Below, piece by piece: positions 1-7,285 of a stretch of DNA of 10,449 bases. A model generated the notes under the pieces. That model had not been told where the DNA came from, did not search any database, and saw only the letters and a program-made list of their open reading frames with translations. Made by a program: the position numbers and the translations under genes. This stretch comes from an uncultured Lachnospiraceae bacterium (GTDB lineage: Bacteria; Bacillota; Clostridia; Lachnospirales; Lachnospiraceae), in contig CACXEL010000325.1 in NCBI GenBank assembly GCA_902766655.1, positions 1-10,449 of the forward strand. Reading direction: 5' to 3'. Numbering within the stretch: the stretch's first letter is position 1; each line of letters begins with the position of its first letter.

Positions 1-1211
1 AGGAGCCGCTCGACCCAGTGCTCGAAATGCTCCGGCGAGGAGGTGGTGTGGGCTATGTCGGCGTGGGCCGTGATACCGGCCACGGCCTCCCCCATCTCCA
101 TCCTCTGCTCGGTCATGACGTTGAAGACCATCTGCAGGATCTGGTAATACATGTAGGTCAGGCGCTTGACAGAGAAGATCCGCTCGTTCCTGTAGAGGAT
201 GTGGTGGAGCTCCAGCATGATGTCCTCGGTCCGGCCCTGCATGAGATAGCTACTCCACTTCTCCGTCGGCAGCTCCTCCGTCACCTTCTGGACCGGGATG
301 AGCTCCTGGTCGCTCAGATGGATGACATTGGAATCTGTCGTGAGGATGCTGGCCGCGTAGTGCTGGAGCATCTCATAGACGTAGCAGGCGGAGGAGATCG
401 ACATCATGGGGAAGGGATAAAGCACGAAGCGGAAGTCCGGATACTGCTTATCCAGCCTCTCCACGGCCCGGTCCTCGGCGAGCATGAACTCATCACGGGT
501 GCTCACCACAGTGTCCGCGGCGTCGAAGACCAGCATACAGGTCTCCCTTTCCATACCAACGAACCGCAGCGGGACGGGATGAAAGCACTCGCGGATGACA
601 CTCTCGAGGTCCTCATTTTTGAAGGGGATCAGGGCCGCATCCAGGTTGGTCCCCCTGCGGAAGCTGATTTTGAGCAGGGCGTAATAAAAATTGTGCTCCC
701 GGAGCTCCTCGTCGATTCCGAACCTGGCCATTCCCTCCTCTATGGACGCCTCGTCAGGCCGGATCTCGCCGGTAAAGAGAGACCGGAAGAAGGCGGTCTC
801 CCGCAGCTCGCGGCTCGCGTCATCCGGCTCGTCCTCCTCCACGGGCACCTCCCGGACGGCAGTCCTGACCGTTTCCGTTATCTCCTCCATGTCGACAGGC
901 TTCACAACGTAGCGGAAGCACTGGAGGCGGATCGCCTCCCGCGCGTAGGAAAAGTCTTCGTGGCCGGTCAGCAGGATATTGACCGAGGGATACCCCTGGT
1001 CTTTGACCCAGGCGATCAGATCCAGGCCCGACTCCCTGGGCATGGCTATATCCGTGACCAGGATGTCCACCTTGTTCTTCGCGTAGACCTGCCTCGCCTG
1101 GGCGGCGCTGTAGGCCGTAAAGATATTGTCGAGCTCCGGCAGCGCATTGGCCAGATGCTCTCTTATTCCCTGCACACTGTAATACTCGTCGTCCACCAGA
1201 AGCAGATTCAT
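1..1211 (-). CDS. AraC-family response regulator (YesN-like), C-terminus cut by the window edge
   Basis: Cytoplasmic response regulator that should be phosphorylated by the neighbouring kinase and then control transcription. The reading frame is open from the ATG at 1211 to the left edge (403 codons). The N-terminus is a receiver domain (about residues 1-120) beginning MNLLLVDDE: acidic pair D7/D8, phosphoacceptor D54 in ILVTDIAMPRESG, T82 in LLTGH and K104 in VVKPVD. The middle (about 130-400) is the poorly conserved linker typical of YesN proteins. The AraC-type helix-turn-helix expected at the C-terminus lies outside the window, so the AraC label is inferred from the family and the YesM-like partner. 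The start is set by a strong GGGAGGAAGG ribosome site just upstream and by the receiver domain beginning at residue 2. The frame stays open upstream to about 1378 but has no other ATG. The 197 bases between this gene and the kinase hold no gene I can support. Confidence 0.9.
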   Translation of the reverse strand, partial: MNLLLVDDEYYSVQGIREHLANALPELDNIFTAYSAAQARQVYAKNKVDILVTDIAMPRESGLDLIAWVKDQGYPSVNILLTGHEDFSYAREAIRLQCFRYVVKPVDMEEITETVRTAVREVPVEEDEPDDASRELRETAFFRSLFTGEIRPDEASIEEGMARFGIDEELREHNFYYALLKISFRRGTNLDAALIPFKNEDLESVIRECFHPVPLRFVGMERETCMLVFDAADTVVSTRDEFMLAEDRAVERLDKQYPDFRFVLYPFPMMSISSACYVYEMLQHYAASILTTDSNVIHLSDQELIPVQKVTEELPTEKWSSYLMQGRTEDIMLELHHILYRNERIFSVKRLTYMYYQILQMVFNVMTEQRMEMGEAVAGITAHADIAHTTSSPEHFEHWVERL

Positions 1212-1408
1212 GAGTGTCCTTCCTCCCGAAAATGAAGTCCGCACCTGTCGCTGAGGCGTCAGGCCTGCCTGTATCACTTGTCCGCCTTCCGGCCGCCCAG
1301 GCCGCCGGCGTTCGGTCTTCTTCAAATGTAAAGTCCATGCCTCTCTCAAAGGCGTGCGGTCTGTTCGTCTTGCTTCTTATTGTCTCCCTGCCGCATGTTC
1401 CCGCGCCG

Positions 1409-3157
1409 TCAGCCTCCGAAGATCAGGGGCACGTCGATGTCCACCCTGGCCCCCATGCCTTCCTCATTTGACAGGGCAAGGAAAGCGGTCTCCCCATAAT
1501 AGAGCTTGAGCCGCCTCATGACATTGTATATGCCGACATGCGCCCTCATCGAGTCCGGATCCCCGGCGTTGTTGCCGGGAGGCGAAGCATAATAGTCCAG
1601 GGTCTCCGCCGTAAAACCGCTGCCGGAGTCGATGTGGACCAGGTGGAGGCGGGGATTGTCCTTATTTCCCACGATTTCGGCCCGGATCACGACCTGAAGC
1701 GCCTCTCCCATGACCATATTGAACTTGATGGTGTTCTCGGTGAACATGAGGAGGATGAGCGGGAAGACGGCGGCCTTCTCCGCCTCGGGCGGGCACTCGA
1801 TGGTGTAGGTCAGGCAGCCGGGGAAGCGGATGTCCGTCATCTTCATATAGTTCTCGACGTAGGAGAGCTCCTCCGCGAGGGTGGTGTCATTTTTCGTCCG
1901 CAGGGTGTAGCGGAGATGCTTTGCCAGAACGGAGATCAGCTCGTGGATGACCCTGGCGTAGGTGGCGCCGCCGTCCGCCAGAGTTCCGATCAGGTTGAGG
2001 CAGTTGATGAAGAAATGGGGGGAGACCTGGGTCTGGAGATAGTGCATCTCAATCTCGTCCTTCTGGAGCTGCTCCTCGTAAATGTTGATCCTGAGCTGCT
2101 CTATGGAGTCGATCATATCGTTGAAGGTGTTGACGATGTCCAGTGTCTCCCGGACATGAATATCGGCGGTATCAACACGGTTCTTGGTATCGCCCTCCGA
2201 GATGCGCCTGGCCGTCTCACCCAGGAGTCTGACAGGCTCATAGACGAAATGCCGGGTCCTTCGGAGAACGAACAGGACCAGGATAAGCGTCACAAGGAGG
2301 ATGGTGACCAGAAAGCGGGCGGTGGAGAGGACCGGTGCGTAGACGGAGCTGTAGGGGATCAGGGCAGACAGGTAGTAGTCACAGTAATCCAGTTTTACGG
2401 AGACAGCAAGGTAGGACTTTCCGGACACCTGTACCCGGGCGCTGCCGCTGAGGGTCTCCCCGAATGGAATCTCTATCTCCATCTTCTCCCCGGCCAGGGT
2501 CCTGCCTTCGGAGTCGGAGAATACGATCAGGCTCTCGGAGTCATTTAGCTGGTCCAGGGCGGATGCAAGGCGGTCCGTGTCCGTCCAGGCCCCGGCGAAG
2601 ACATTTCCCTCCCTGAAAAGCCTGATAAAGTAATTCTTCTCCCCGAAGGGGTAGAGGACCCACTTGCGCTTCTCGGAGGCGATCCGCTCCGCGAATCCGT
2701 CCCCCGCCCGCAGAGCCCTGCGCAGATGCGGGACGAAGTAGTTGGAATCATAGGAGTCGGCGCTGTAGGCGATGATGGTCTCATTCTTCGGGAAATAGGT
2801 GAAGAATCCGTTCACATCCGAGTAGGACCGGATATTGTATTGGAAGTAATCCTGGACCCTGGCCACGGAGTCGTACCGGTTCTCCAGCGACGCGACGCTT
2901 CCGATCAGGGCGACGTCACTGGAATTGTCGCTCAGCTCTATGAGAAAAACGTCGACGTTGCGGAGATTGTCGCTGATCTGGGCGTTGTAGAGGTCCAGCG
3001 TCCGCCTGGTCTCCCGGTTAATGAGGGACCGGAACTGGTTCATGATGACCAGGGCGTAGACAGCAAAAAGGATGAAAAGCAGGATACTGAAAAGGTAGAG
3101 GACCGCTATGATCCTGCGGGTGTAAGAATATGTCTTTGTGGTCCTCTTTTCCTGCAT
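1409..3157 (-). CDS. Sensor histidine kinase, YesM/LytS type
   Basis: Membrane sensor kinase of 582 residues, partner of the response regulator downstream of it. Order of parts: short cytoplasmic N-terminus, membrane helix about 16-39, extracellular sensor of about 240 residues (probably a Cache-type fold, judged only from size and position), membrane helix about 281-298, HAMP linker about 300-352, then the His_kinase and HATPase domains. The phosphorylated histidine is H381 in LQTQVSPHFFIN, the YesM-type version of the usual PHFLYN box. The ATP-binding part shows an N-box (E474, N475 in FTENTIKF), a DSGSG motif at 510-514 and a HVGIYNVMRRL motif at 540-550. Length is normal for the family. 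The start ATG has GGAGAAGG seven to eight bases upstream. The gene is divergent from the sugar-binding lipoprotein gene, which suggests that the kinase senses a sugar-related extracellular signal and controls the importer. The ligand is unknown. Confidence 0.94.
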   Translation of the reverse strand: MQEKRTTKTYSYTRRIIAVLYLFSILLFILFAVYALVIMNQFRSLINRETRRTLDLYNAQISDNLRNVDVFLIELSDNSSDVALIGSVASLENRYDSVARVQDYFQYNIRSYSDVNGFFTYFPKNETIIAYSADSYDSNYFVPHLRRALRAGDGFAERIASEKRKWVLYPFGEKNYFIRLFREGNVFAGAWTDTDRLASALDQLNDSESLIVFSDSEGRTLAGEKMEIEIPFGETLSGSARVQVSGKSYLAVSVKLDYCDYYLSALIPYSSVYAPVLSTARFLVTILLVTLILVLFVLRRTRHFVYEPVRLLGETARRISEGDTKNRVDTADIHVRETLDIVNTFNDMIDSIEQLRINIYEEQLQKDEIEMHYLQTQVSPHFFINCLNLIGTLADGGATYARVIHELISVLAKHLRYTLRTKNDTTLAEELSYVENYMKMTDIRFPGCLTYTIECPPEAEKAAVFPLILLMFTENTIKFNMVMGEALQVVIRAEIVGNKDNPRLHLVHIDSGSGFTAETLDYYASPPGNNAGDPDSMRAHVGIYNVMRRLKLYYGETAFLALSNEEGMGARVDIDVPLIFGG

Positions 3158-3186
3158 TTTCCTTCTCCTGCACTTTCCCGGATTTA

Positions 3187-3214
3187 TTCACACTATATCC
3201 AAGAAAAGTTCACA
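3187..3214. promoter_or_regulatory. Direct repeat TTCACA x2, 22 bp apart: candidate regulator site
   Basis: TTCACA occurs at 3187-3192 and 3209-3214, start to start 22 bp, close to two helical turns. This spacing suits AraC-family activators, which bind two major grooves on one face of the DNA. The repeats flank the -10 box of the kinase promoter: one copy lies in its spacer, the other just beyond the -10. A third TTCACA stands at 3306-3311, next to the ribosome site of the binding-protein gene. Binding by the regulator encoded at 1-1211 is an inference; six-base words can recur by chance. Confidence 0.35.
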
Positions 3215-3221
3215 ATCTCAA
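3192..3221 (-). promoter_or_regulatory. Sigma-A type promoter of the kinase-regulator operon
   Basis: Read on the minus strand, TTGAGA (3221-3216, five of six matches to TTGACA) is followed after 18 bases by TATAGT (3197-3192, five of six matches to TATAAT). Transcription would start near 3185, giving a leader of about 28 bases that contains the GGAGAAGG ribosome site of the kinase gene. This is the best promoter match in the window. It is a prediction from sequence only. Confidence 0.6.
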
Positions 3222-3255
3222 AAGAATTCTTCAACTATTCCGGACGGCTGTCTTT

Positions 3256-3296
3256 TATTATTATAACAGAAATTCCGGTCTGAAGAAGGACCGGGA
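3256..3296 (+). promoter_or_regulatory. Importer control region: weak -10 candidates and leader hairpin
   Basis: The AT-rich run at 3256-3267 contains the -10-like words TATTAT and TATAAC, but no acceptable -35 lies 16-18 bases upstream. This would fit a promoter that needs an activator. Just downstream is an inverted repeat: CCGGTC (3275-3280), an 8-base loop, GACCGG (3289-3294). It extends outward by a T-G and a T-A pair to 8 bp (3273-3296). It sits about 30 bases before the start codon and leaves the AAGGAGAG ribosome site free. It could be an operator or an mRNA 5' hairpin. ATTCCGG appears both at 3237-3243 and inside this hairpin at 3272-3278. Confidence 0.35.
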
Positions 3297-3326
3297 AAAA
3301 GAAACTTCACAAAAAGGAGAGAATCA

Positions 3327-4937
3327 ATGAAGAAAAAATTAATGGCATTGTTACTCTGCGGACTCATGGGTGTCACCACCCTGGCAGGCTGCGGCGGCGG
3401 ATCTTCCTCCGGCTCTACGGATACGGCTCCGGCTACCGAGACCGCTGAAGGCGGCGAGGCTGAAGCCGGCGATGCTGCCGCCCAGGCCATCGCTGACCGC
3501 AAGGCTTCCGGCGACATGCCCACCGTCGTCATGGCTTTCATGAACTTCGTAGGCCCGCCCGCCGGTATGGACAGGATCGCCGCTGACATCAGCGCCATCA
3601 CCGAGGAGGAGCTCGGCGTCAAGTTCCAGCTCCAGATCATGGACTCCGCGTCCTACTCCCAGAACATGAAGCTCATGCTCTCCTCCGGCGAGCAGGTCGA
3701 CCTCTTCAACGTGGTCTCCATCGGCTTCATGCCCTGCGTCAACAACGGTTACCTCTATGACATGAACGAGGACGGCCTCCTTCAGAAGTACGGCCAGGGC
3801 ATCCTGGGCGCCTTCCGTGAGGATGAGCTCTCCGGCACAGTCGTCGGCGACGCCCTCTACGGCATCCCGGTCAAGAAGGACGACGCTGCCGGCCAGTTCG
3901 GTATCTCCATCCCGGTCGAGTACCTTGACGCCATCGGCTTCGACTATGCTTCCATGTATGCAAGCGAAGATGATGAGATCATCTACACCGACATCGAGAC
4001 CATCGACGGCATCCTTGCCAAGCTCCATGAGCAGTATCCGGACAAGACCACCTTCTTCATGGACAAGTCCTCCATCGTCTCCCAGTGCCTTGTCATCGAC
4101 TCTGTCGGCGGTGACAACTTCGGCGTCCTCAATGACCCGATGAACAGCCTTGAGGTCACCGACCTCTTCTCCGGCGAGCAGTACATGAACCTCTGCCGCC
4201 AGATGTACAAGTGGAACCAGGCCGGCTACATCTCCAAGGATGCCGTGACCGAGACCAACGCCACCACCACCCAGATCAAGGCCGGCAGCCTCTGCGCTTA
4301 CAAGACGGCCACCAAGCCGGGCATCCGTCAGCAGGAGTCCAACCTCTGCGGCACACCGGTCATCATCTTCCAGATCGGCCCGGACTTCAAGAAGTCCACT
4401 GCCTACAACACCATGCCCTGGGCCATCAACTCCCAGACCAAGGATCCGGTCGCTGCCATGCAGGTCCTCAACCTCTGCTACACCGACGAGCGCGTTGCCA
4501 AGCTCCTCTGCTGGGGCGAGGAAGGCAAGGAGTACGTCTACACTGAGGACGGCCACCTGACCTTCGCTGACGGCGTCGACGCTTCCAACTCCGAGTACTT
4601 CCAGAACGTCAACTGGCAGATGCCCAACCAGTTCATCGCCGGCGCCTGGGAAGGCGACCCGCTGAACATCTGGGAGAACATGCAGGAATTCAACGACAAC
4701 GCCGAGGCCACCAAGGCCATGGGCTTCACCTGGGACAACTCCGAGTACTCCGCCGAGTACACCGCCCTGGTCAATGTCTACAACGAGTATCAGGCTCAGC
4801 TCGAGCTCGGCTTCGTCGATCCCGACGTCGCTGTTCCGGAGATGCTTGAGAAGCTGAAGGCTGCCGGCCTTGACACCTACATGGCCGCCAAGCAGGAAGC
4901 GCTGAACGCCTGGGCCGCCGAGAACGGTGTTGCCTGA
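3327..4937 (+). CDS. Carbohydrate ABC transporter substrate-binding lipoprotein (LplA/YtcQ-like, DUF3502-type C-terminus)
   Basis: Extracellular sugar-binding protein, 536 residues, tethered to the membrane by a lipid. The N-terminus is a lipoprotein signal (MKKK, a hydrophobic stretch, lipobox LAGC at 19-22, so lipid-modified C22), followed by a Gly/Ser-rich and acidic low-complexity linker to about residue 50. The body is the usual family 1 binding-protein fold. The last 130 or so residues resemble the DUF3502 C-terminal domain: a GFTWDNS motif, a stretch ending in an acidic PEMLEKLKAAG helix, and an Ala-rich end. That pattern is typical of LplA/YtcQ-like proteins that take up oligosaccharides or polysaccharide fragments. 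AAGGAGAG stands six bases before the ATG. Codon choice is extremely biased to C-ending codons, which suggests high expression. It is first in the importer operon, followed by a hairpin and two permease genes. The exact sugar cannot be told. Confidence 0.93.
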   Translation: MKKKLMALLLCGLMGVTTLAGCGGGSSSGSTDTAPATETAEGGEAEAGDAAAQAIADRKASGDMPTVVMAFMNFVGPPAGMDRIAADISAITEEELGVKFQLQIMDSASYSQNMKLMLSSGEQVDLFNVVSIGFMPCVNNGYLYDMNEDGLLQKYGQGILGAFREDELSGTVVGDALYGIPVKKDDAAGQFGISIPVEYLDAIGFDYASMYASEDDEIIYTDIETIDGILAKLHEQYPDKTTFFMDKSSIVSQCLVIDSVGGDNFGVLNDPMNSLEVTDLFSGEQYMNLCRQMYKWNQAGYISKDAVTETNATTTQIKAGSLCAYKTATKPGIRQQESNLCGTPVIIFQIGPDFKKSTAYNTMPWAINSQTKDPVAAMQVLNLCYTDERVAKLLCWGEEGKEYVYTEDGHLTFADGVDASNSEYFQNVNWQMPNQFIAGAWEGDPLNIWENMQEFNDNAEATKAMGFTWDNSEYSAEYTALVNVYNEYQAQLELGFVDPDVAVPEMLEKLKAAGLDTYMAAKQEALNAWAAENGVA

Positions 4938-4970
4938 TCCGCTTCTACCTGACTATCAATAACGTATGAT

Positions 4971-5007
4971 TGAGGGCAGAGACCCCCGCGGTCTCTGCCC
5001 TCATTTT
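4971..5007 (+). terminator. Strong intra-operon hairpin, attenuating terminator or mRNA stabiliser
   Basis: A perfect 14-bp stem: TGAGGGCAGAGACC (4971-4984), loop CCCGC, GGTCTCTGCCCTCA (4990-5003). It is followed by only four T residues and then A residues. It lies in the 107 bases between the binding-protein and first permease genes. The short T run suggests partial termination or protection of the upstream mRNA from 3' decay. Either would yield more binding protein than permease, as is common for binding-protein-dependent importers. Which of the two applies cannot be told from sequence. Confidence 0.75.
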
Positions 5008-5044
5008 AAAAAGACCTGCACAACTTATGTAAAAGGGGGATCCA

Positions 5045-5998
5045 ATGGCTGAAAACGCAAACGCTCCGGCGCAGAAGAATTCATCCGCCAAGCGGGCCAA
5101 GCTTCTGAAGCGCTCTCTTCCGATCTACATCATGGCCCTTCCCGGCCTCATCTATCTCTTCATCAACAACTACATGCCCATGCCCGGCATCGTCCTGGCC
5201 TTCAAGAACTACAAGGCCAAGGACGGCATCTACGGGTCAGCCTGGGCAGGCATGAAGAACTTCAAGTACCTCTTCGCCACCCAGGACGCCTTCATCATCA
5301 CCCGCAACACCATCGGCTACAACCTGGTCTTCATTATCGTCAACACCTGCTTCGCCATCTTCATCGCCATCCTCCTGTCTGAGCTGGTCGGCAAGCAGAA
5401 GAACATATACCAGTCGGTCATCCTGCTGCCCTACCTGCTCTCGGCCGTTATCGTCAGCTACCTGGTCTTCGCTTTCCTCTCCGCTGAGAACGGCTTCGTG
5501 AACAACTCCATCCTGAAGCCCCTGGGCAAGGACCCCATCAGCTGGTACCAGACCAAGCAGTACTGGCCCTTCATCCTGGTATTCGTCAACCTCTGGAAGG
5601 GCATCGGCTACAACTGCATCATCTACCTGTCCACCATCATCGGCTTTGACCGCGGTCTCTACGAGGCGGCCGCCATCGACGGCGCTTCCAAGCTCCAGCA
5701 GATCACCAAGATCACCCTGCCGCTCCTCCGTCCGACCGTCATCATGCTGACCCTCATGGCTGTTGGCCGTATCTTCTACTCCGATTTCGGTCTCTTCTAC
5801 CAGGTCCCCCAGAACTCCGGCGCCCTCTTCTCGGTCACCAACACGATCGATACCTACGTCTACAGAGGACTTCTCGAGCTGGGCGACATCACCATGTCCT
5901 CGGCAGCCGGTGTTTACCAGTCCCTCGTCGGCTTCATCCTGATCATGGCAGCCAACCTCACGGTCCGCAGGCTTGATCCGGACAGCGCCCTGTTCTGA
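5045..5998 (+). CDS. Carbohydrate ABC transporter permease, LplB type
   Basis: First of two integral membrane subunits of the CUT1-family sugar importer, 317 residues. After a charged, Lys-rich cytoplasmic N-terminus (1-24) come about six membrane helices, starting near 27-41 and 93-112. The EAA loop that docks onto the ATPase is clear at 207-226 (EAAAIDGASKLQQITKITLP), between two helices. Length and motif fit the LplB group (COG4209) that works with DUF3502-type binding proteins. The ATG has AGGGGGA about five bases upstream. The next permease gene begins 15 bases after its stop, so they are probably co-translated. Codon bias matches that of the binding protein. Confidence 0.93.
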   Translation: MAENANAPAQKNSSAKRAKLLKRSLPIYIMALPGLIYLFINNYMPMPGIVLAFKNYKAKDGIYGSAWAGMKNFKYLFATQDAFIITRNTIGYNLVFIIVNTCFAIFIAILLSELVGKQKNIYQSVILLPYLLSAVIVSYLVFAFLSAENGFVNNSILKPLGKDPISWYQTKQYWPFILVFVNLWKGIGYNCIIYLSTIIGFDRGLYEAAAIDGASKLQQITKITLPLLRPTVIMLTLMAVGRIFYSDFGLFYQVPQNSGALFSVTNTIDTYVYRGLLELGDITMSSAAGVYQSLVGFILIMAANLTVRRLDPDSALF

Positions 5999-6013
5999 TG
6001 AAAGGAGATCACG

Positions 6014-6919
6014 ATGAACAATACTCATATCAAGAGTGAACGCAATTTCCAGATCTTCGCCAACTTCATTATGATCATCGTGACGCTGTGCTCGATCATC
6101 CCTCTGATCCTGCTCCTCATCTCCTCCCTGACAGATGACAGCGCCCTGATCAGGAACGGCTACTCCTTCATTCCGGAGAAGTGGAGCCTTTCCGCCTACA
6201 ACTACATCTTCACCAGCGGCAACTCCGTCGTCCACGCCTACGGCATCTCCATCATCCTGACCATCGTCGGCACGGTCTGCGGTCTGACCATCACGACCCT
6301 CCTGGCCTACGCCCTCTCCAAGAAGTTCCTGCCGGGCCGCGGTGTCCTCACCTTCCTGGTGGTCTTCACGATGCTCTTCAACGGCGGTCTTGTCCCGACC
6401 TACATGAACTACTCCAACGTCTTCAACATCAAGAACACCTTCTTCGCCCTGCTGGTCCCCGGCCTCATGATGAACGCCTTCAACATCATGATGATGAAGT
6501 CCTACTTCGTGACCGGCGTGCCCGATGAGATCCTCGAGGCGGCCTACATCGATGGCGCCACCGAGTTCCAGGCCTTCTTCAAGATCGCCCTGCCTCTGGC
6601 CAAGCCCATCATCGCCACCATCGCCCTCTTCATCGGCATCGGCTACTGGAACGACTGGATGAACGGTTACATCTACCTGACCAAGAGGACCGACCTCTTC
6701 TCCATCCAGAACCTCCTGAACCGCATGATCCAGAACATCCAGTTCCTGACCCAGAACTCCACCGTCGCCTCCCAGGCCAGCATCGGTCTCGCCGCCATCC
6801 CGGCTGTCTCCGTCCGTATGGCCATGGCTGTCGTCGGTATCCTCCCGATCATCATCGTTTACCCCTTCATCCAGAAGAACCTGGTCAAGGGTATCACCCT
6901 CGGCGGTGTAAAGGGCTGA
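6014..6919 (+). CDS. Carbohydrate ABC transporter permease, YtcP/LplC type
   Basis: Second membrane subunit of the importer, 301 residues, forming a heterodimer with the preceding LplB-type protein. Hydrophobic segments lie at about 15-37, 77-101, 110-128, 141-162, 196-212 and 265-285. The EAA loop is at 175-194 (EAAYIDGATEFQAFFKIALP), followed by a helix. The protein ends in KNLVKGITLGGVKG, the usual tail of the MalG/YtcP group, whose C-terminus can reach the ATPase. AAAGGAG at 6001-6007 is the ribosome site. It is the last gene of the operon and is followed by hairpins and a terminator. No ATPase gene follows, so an ATPase encoded elsewhere (MsmX-like) is probably used. Confidence 0.93.
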   Translation: MNNTHIKSERNFQIFANFIMIIVTLCSIIPLILLLISSLTDDSALIRNGYSFIPEKWSLSAYNYIFTSGNSVVHAYGISIILTIVGTVCGLTITTLLAYALSKKFLPGRGVLTFLVVFTMLFNGGLVPTYMNYSNVFNIKNTFFALLVPGLMMNAFNIMMMKSYFVTGVPDEILEAAYIDGATEFQAFFKIALPLAKPIIATIALFIGIGYWNDWMNGYIYLTKRTDLFSIQNLLNRMIQNIQFLTQNSTVASQASIGLAAIPAVSVRMAMAVVGILPIIIVYPFIQKNLVKGITLGGVKG

Positions 6920-6929
6920 TCGGAGTCCC

Positions 6930-6947
6930 GGAGATACGCTTATCTCC
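6930..6947 (+). other. Short hairpin in the importer 3' end
   Basis: A perfect 7-bp stem GGAGATA / TATCTCC with loop CGCT lies 10 bases after the permease stop and is followed by an A run, not T. A second weak stem, CCCGG (6960-6964) / CCGGG (6974-6978), follows before the terminator. They may fold in the mRNA tail, for example as protection from 3' decay. No function is shown. Confidence 0.45.
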
Positions 6948-6983
6948 CAAAAATGAATACCCGGACCAACCTGCCGGGCTCAC

Positions 6984-7013
6984 AAAGGCTGTCGCATCGC
7001 GGCAGCCTTTTTT
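6984..7013 (+). terminator. Rho-independent terminator of the importer operon
   Basis: AAAGGCTG (6984-6991) pairs with CAGCCTTT (7003-7010). The stem continues inward with T-G, C-G and G-C pairs over a loop of about five bases. The 3' arm merges into a run of six T (7008-7013). It lies about 65 bases after the permease stop and is the best terminator in the window. It separates the importer from the acylation locus. Confidence 0.85.
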
Positions 7014-7132
7014 GTCCGTTTTCCAGGGCGGAAGGATCTCCATCCGGTGAACATGGAACTGTCATTCTGTACCTTTCGGCTGTTCCCGCATGCTCTGCCC
7101 TCCTGTCCACGGCCTTCTCCCCGGCCGAAAAT

Positions 7133-7152
7133 ACTGATTTTTTTGAATCAGT
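7133..7152. promoter_or_regulatory. Inverted repeat ACTGATT-N6-AATCAGT, candidate operator
   Basis: A perfect 7-bp inverted repeat with a six-base centre TTTTTG, 14 bases upstream of the proposed -35 box. The overlapping words CAGTCAGT continue one arm. A 20-bp dyad at this spot could bind a dimeric regulator. As RNA it would be only a weak AT-rich stem, and it lies before the likely transcription start. The regulator is unknown. Confidence 0.35.
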
Positions 7153-7166
7153 CAGTCCAAGTATAT

Positions 7167-7195
7167 TTGCAGATTGATACAGCTTGTGATATATT
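7167..7195 (+). promoter_or_regulatory. Promoter candidate for the SGNH-MBOAT genes
   Basis: An extended -10 element, TGATATATT (7187-7195, five of six matches in the hexamer), stands exactly 17 bases after TTGCAG (7167-7172), a weak -35 that keeps the TTG. Transcription would begin near 7202, giving a leader of about 84 bases. An extended -10 can make up for a poor -35. Confidence 0.5.
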
Positions 7196-7285
7196 CACTG
7201 AGTATGCACTTATCGTCCGTTCCATAAGCAGGCACAGGGAGGAGCCCGGCGCAGGCCTCTCCATCGCCCCGCGGAGAAATCATCC

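Larger units (their letters stand above)
7014..7285. other. Non-coding region between importer and acylation locus
   Basis: No gene is supported in these 272 bases. The two short open frames here have no ribosome site and no recognisable protein features. Together with the preceding terminator region, the gene-free stretch is 366 bases. It holds a short stem CGGCC / GGCCG (7110-7127), an ACTGATT palindrome (7133-7152) and a promoter candidate (7167-7195). The half before about 7130 is GC-rich and the half after it is AT-rich, as expected where control sites begin. Confidence 0.6.

Noticed and set aside
18..1235. A 405-codon plus-strand open frame opposite the response regulator
   Set aside because: The minus strand encodes an evident receiver domain (VDDE, D54, K104) with a ribosome site. 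The plus-strand product is an antisense shadow. The minus-strand gene is open to the window edge.
1538..2548. A 336-codon plus-strand open frame opposite the kinase
   Set aside because: The kinase frame carries the H381 box and ATP-binding motifs. The plus-strand frame has none, and no ribosome site.
3158..3326. A catabolite (cre) site in the divergent control region
   Set aside because: I looked for the TGNAANCGNNNNCA pattern and saw no good match by eye.
3351..4556. A 401-codon open frame opposite the binding-protein gene
   Set aside because: The composition is highly repetitive (Val, Asp, Gly, Leu, Glu), as expected for the antisense of C-ending codons, and the sense frame is a clear lipoprotein.
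7110..7144. Possible second terminator (CGGCC / GGCCG stem and later T run)
   Set aside because: The stem is only 5 bp with an 8-base loop, and the T run begins 11 bases after it, too far for a normal rho-independent terminator.
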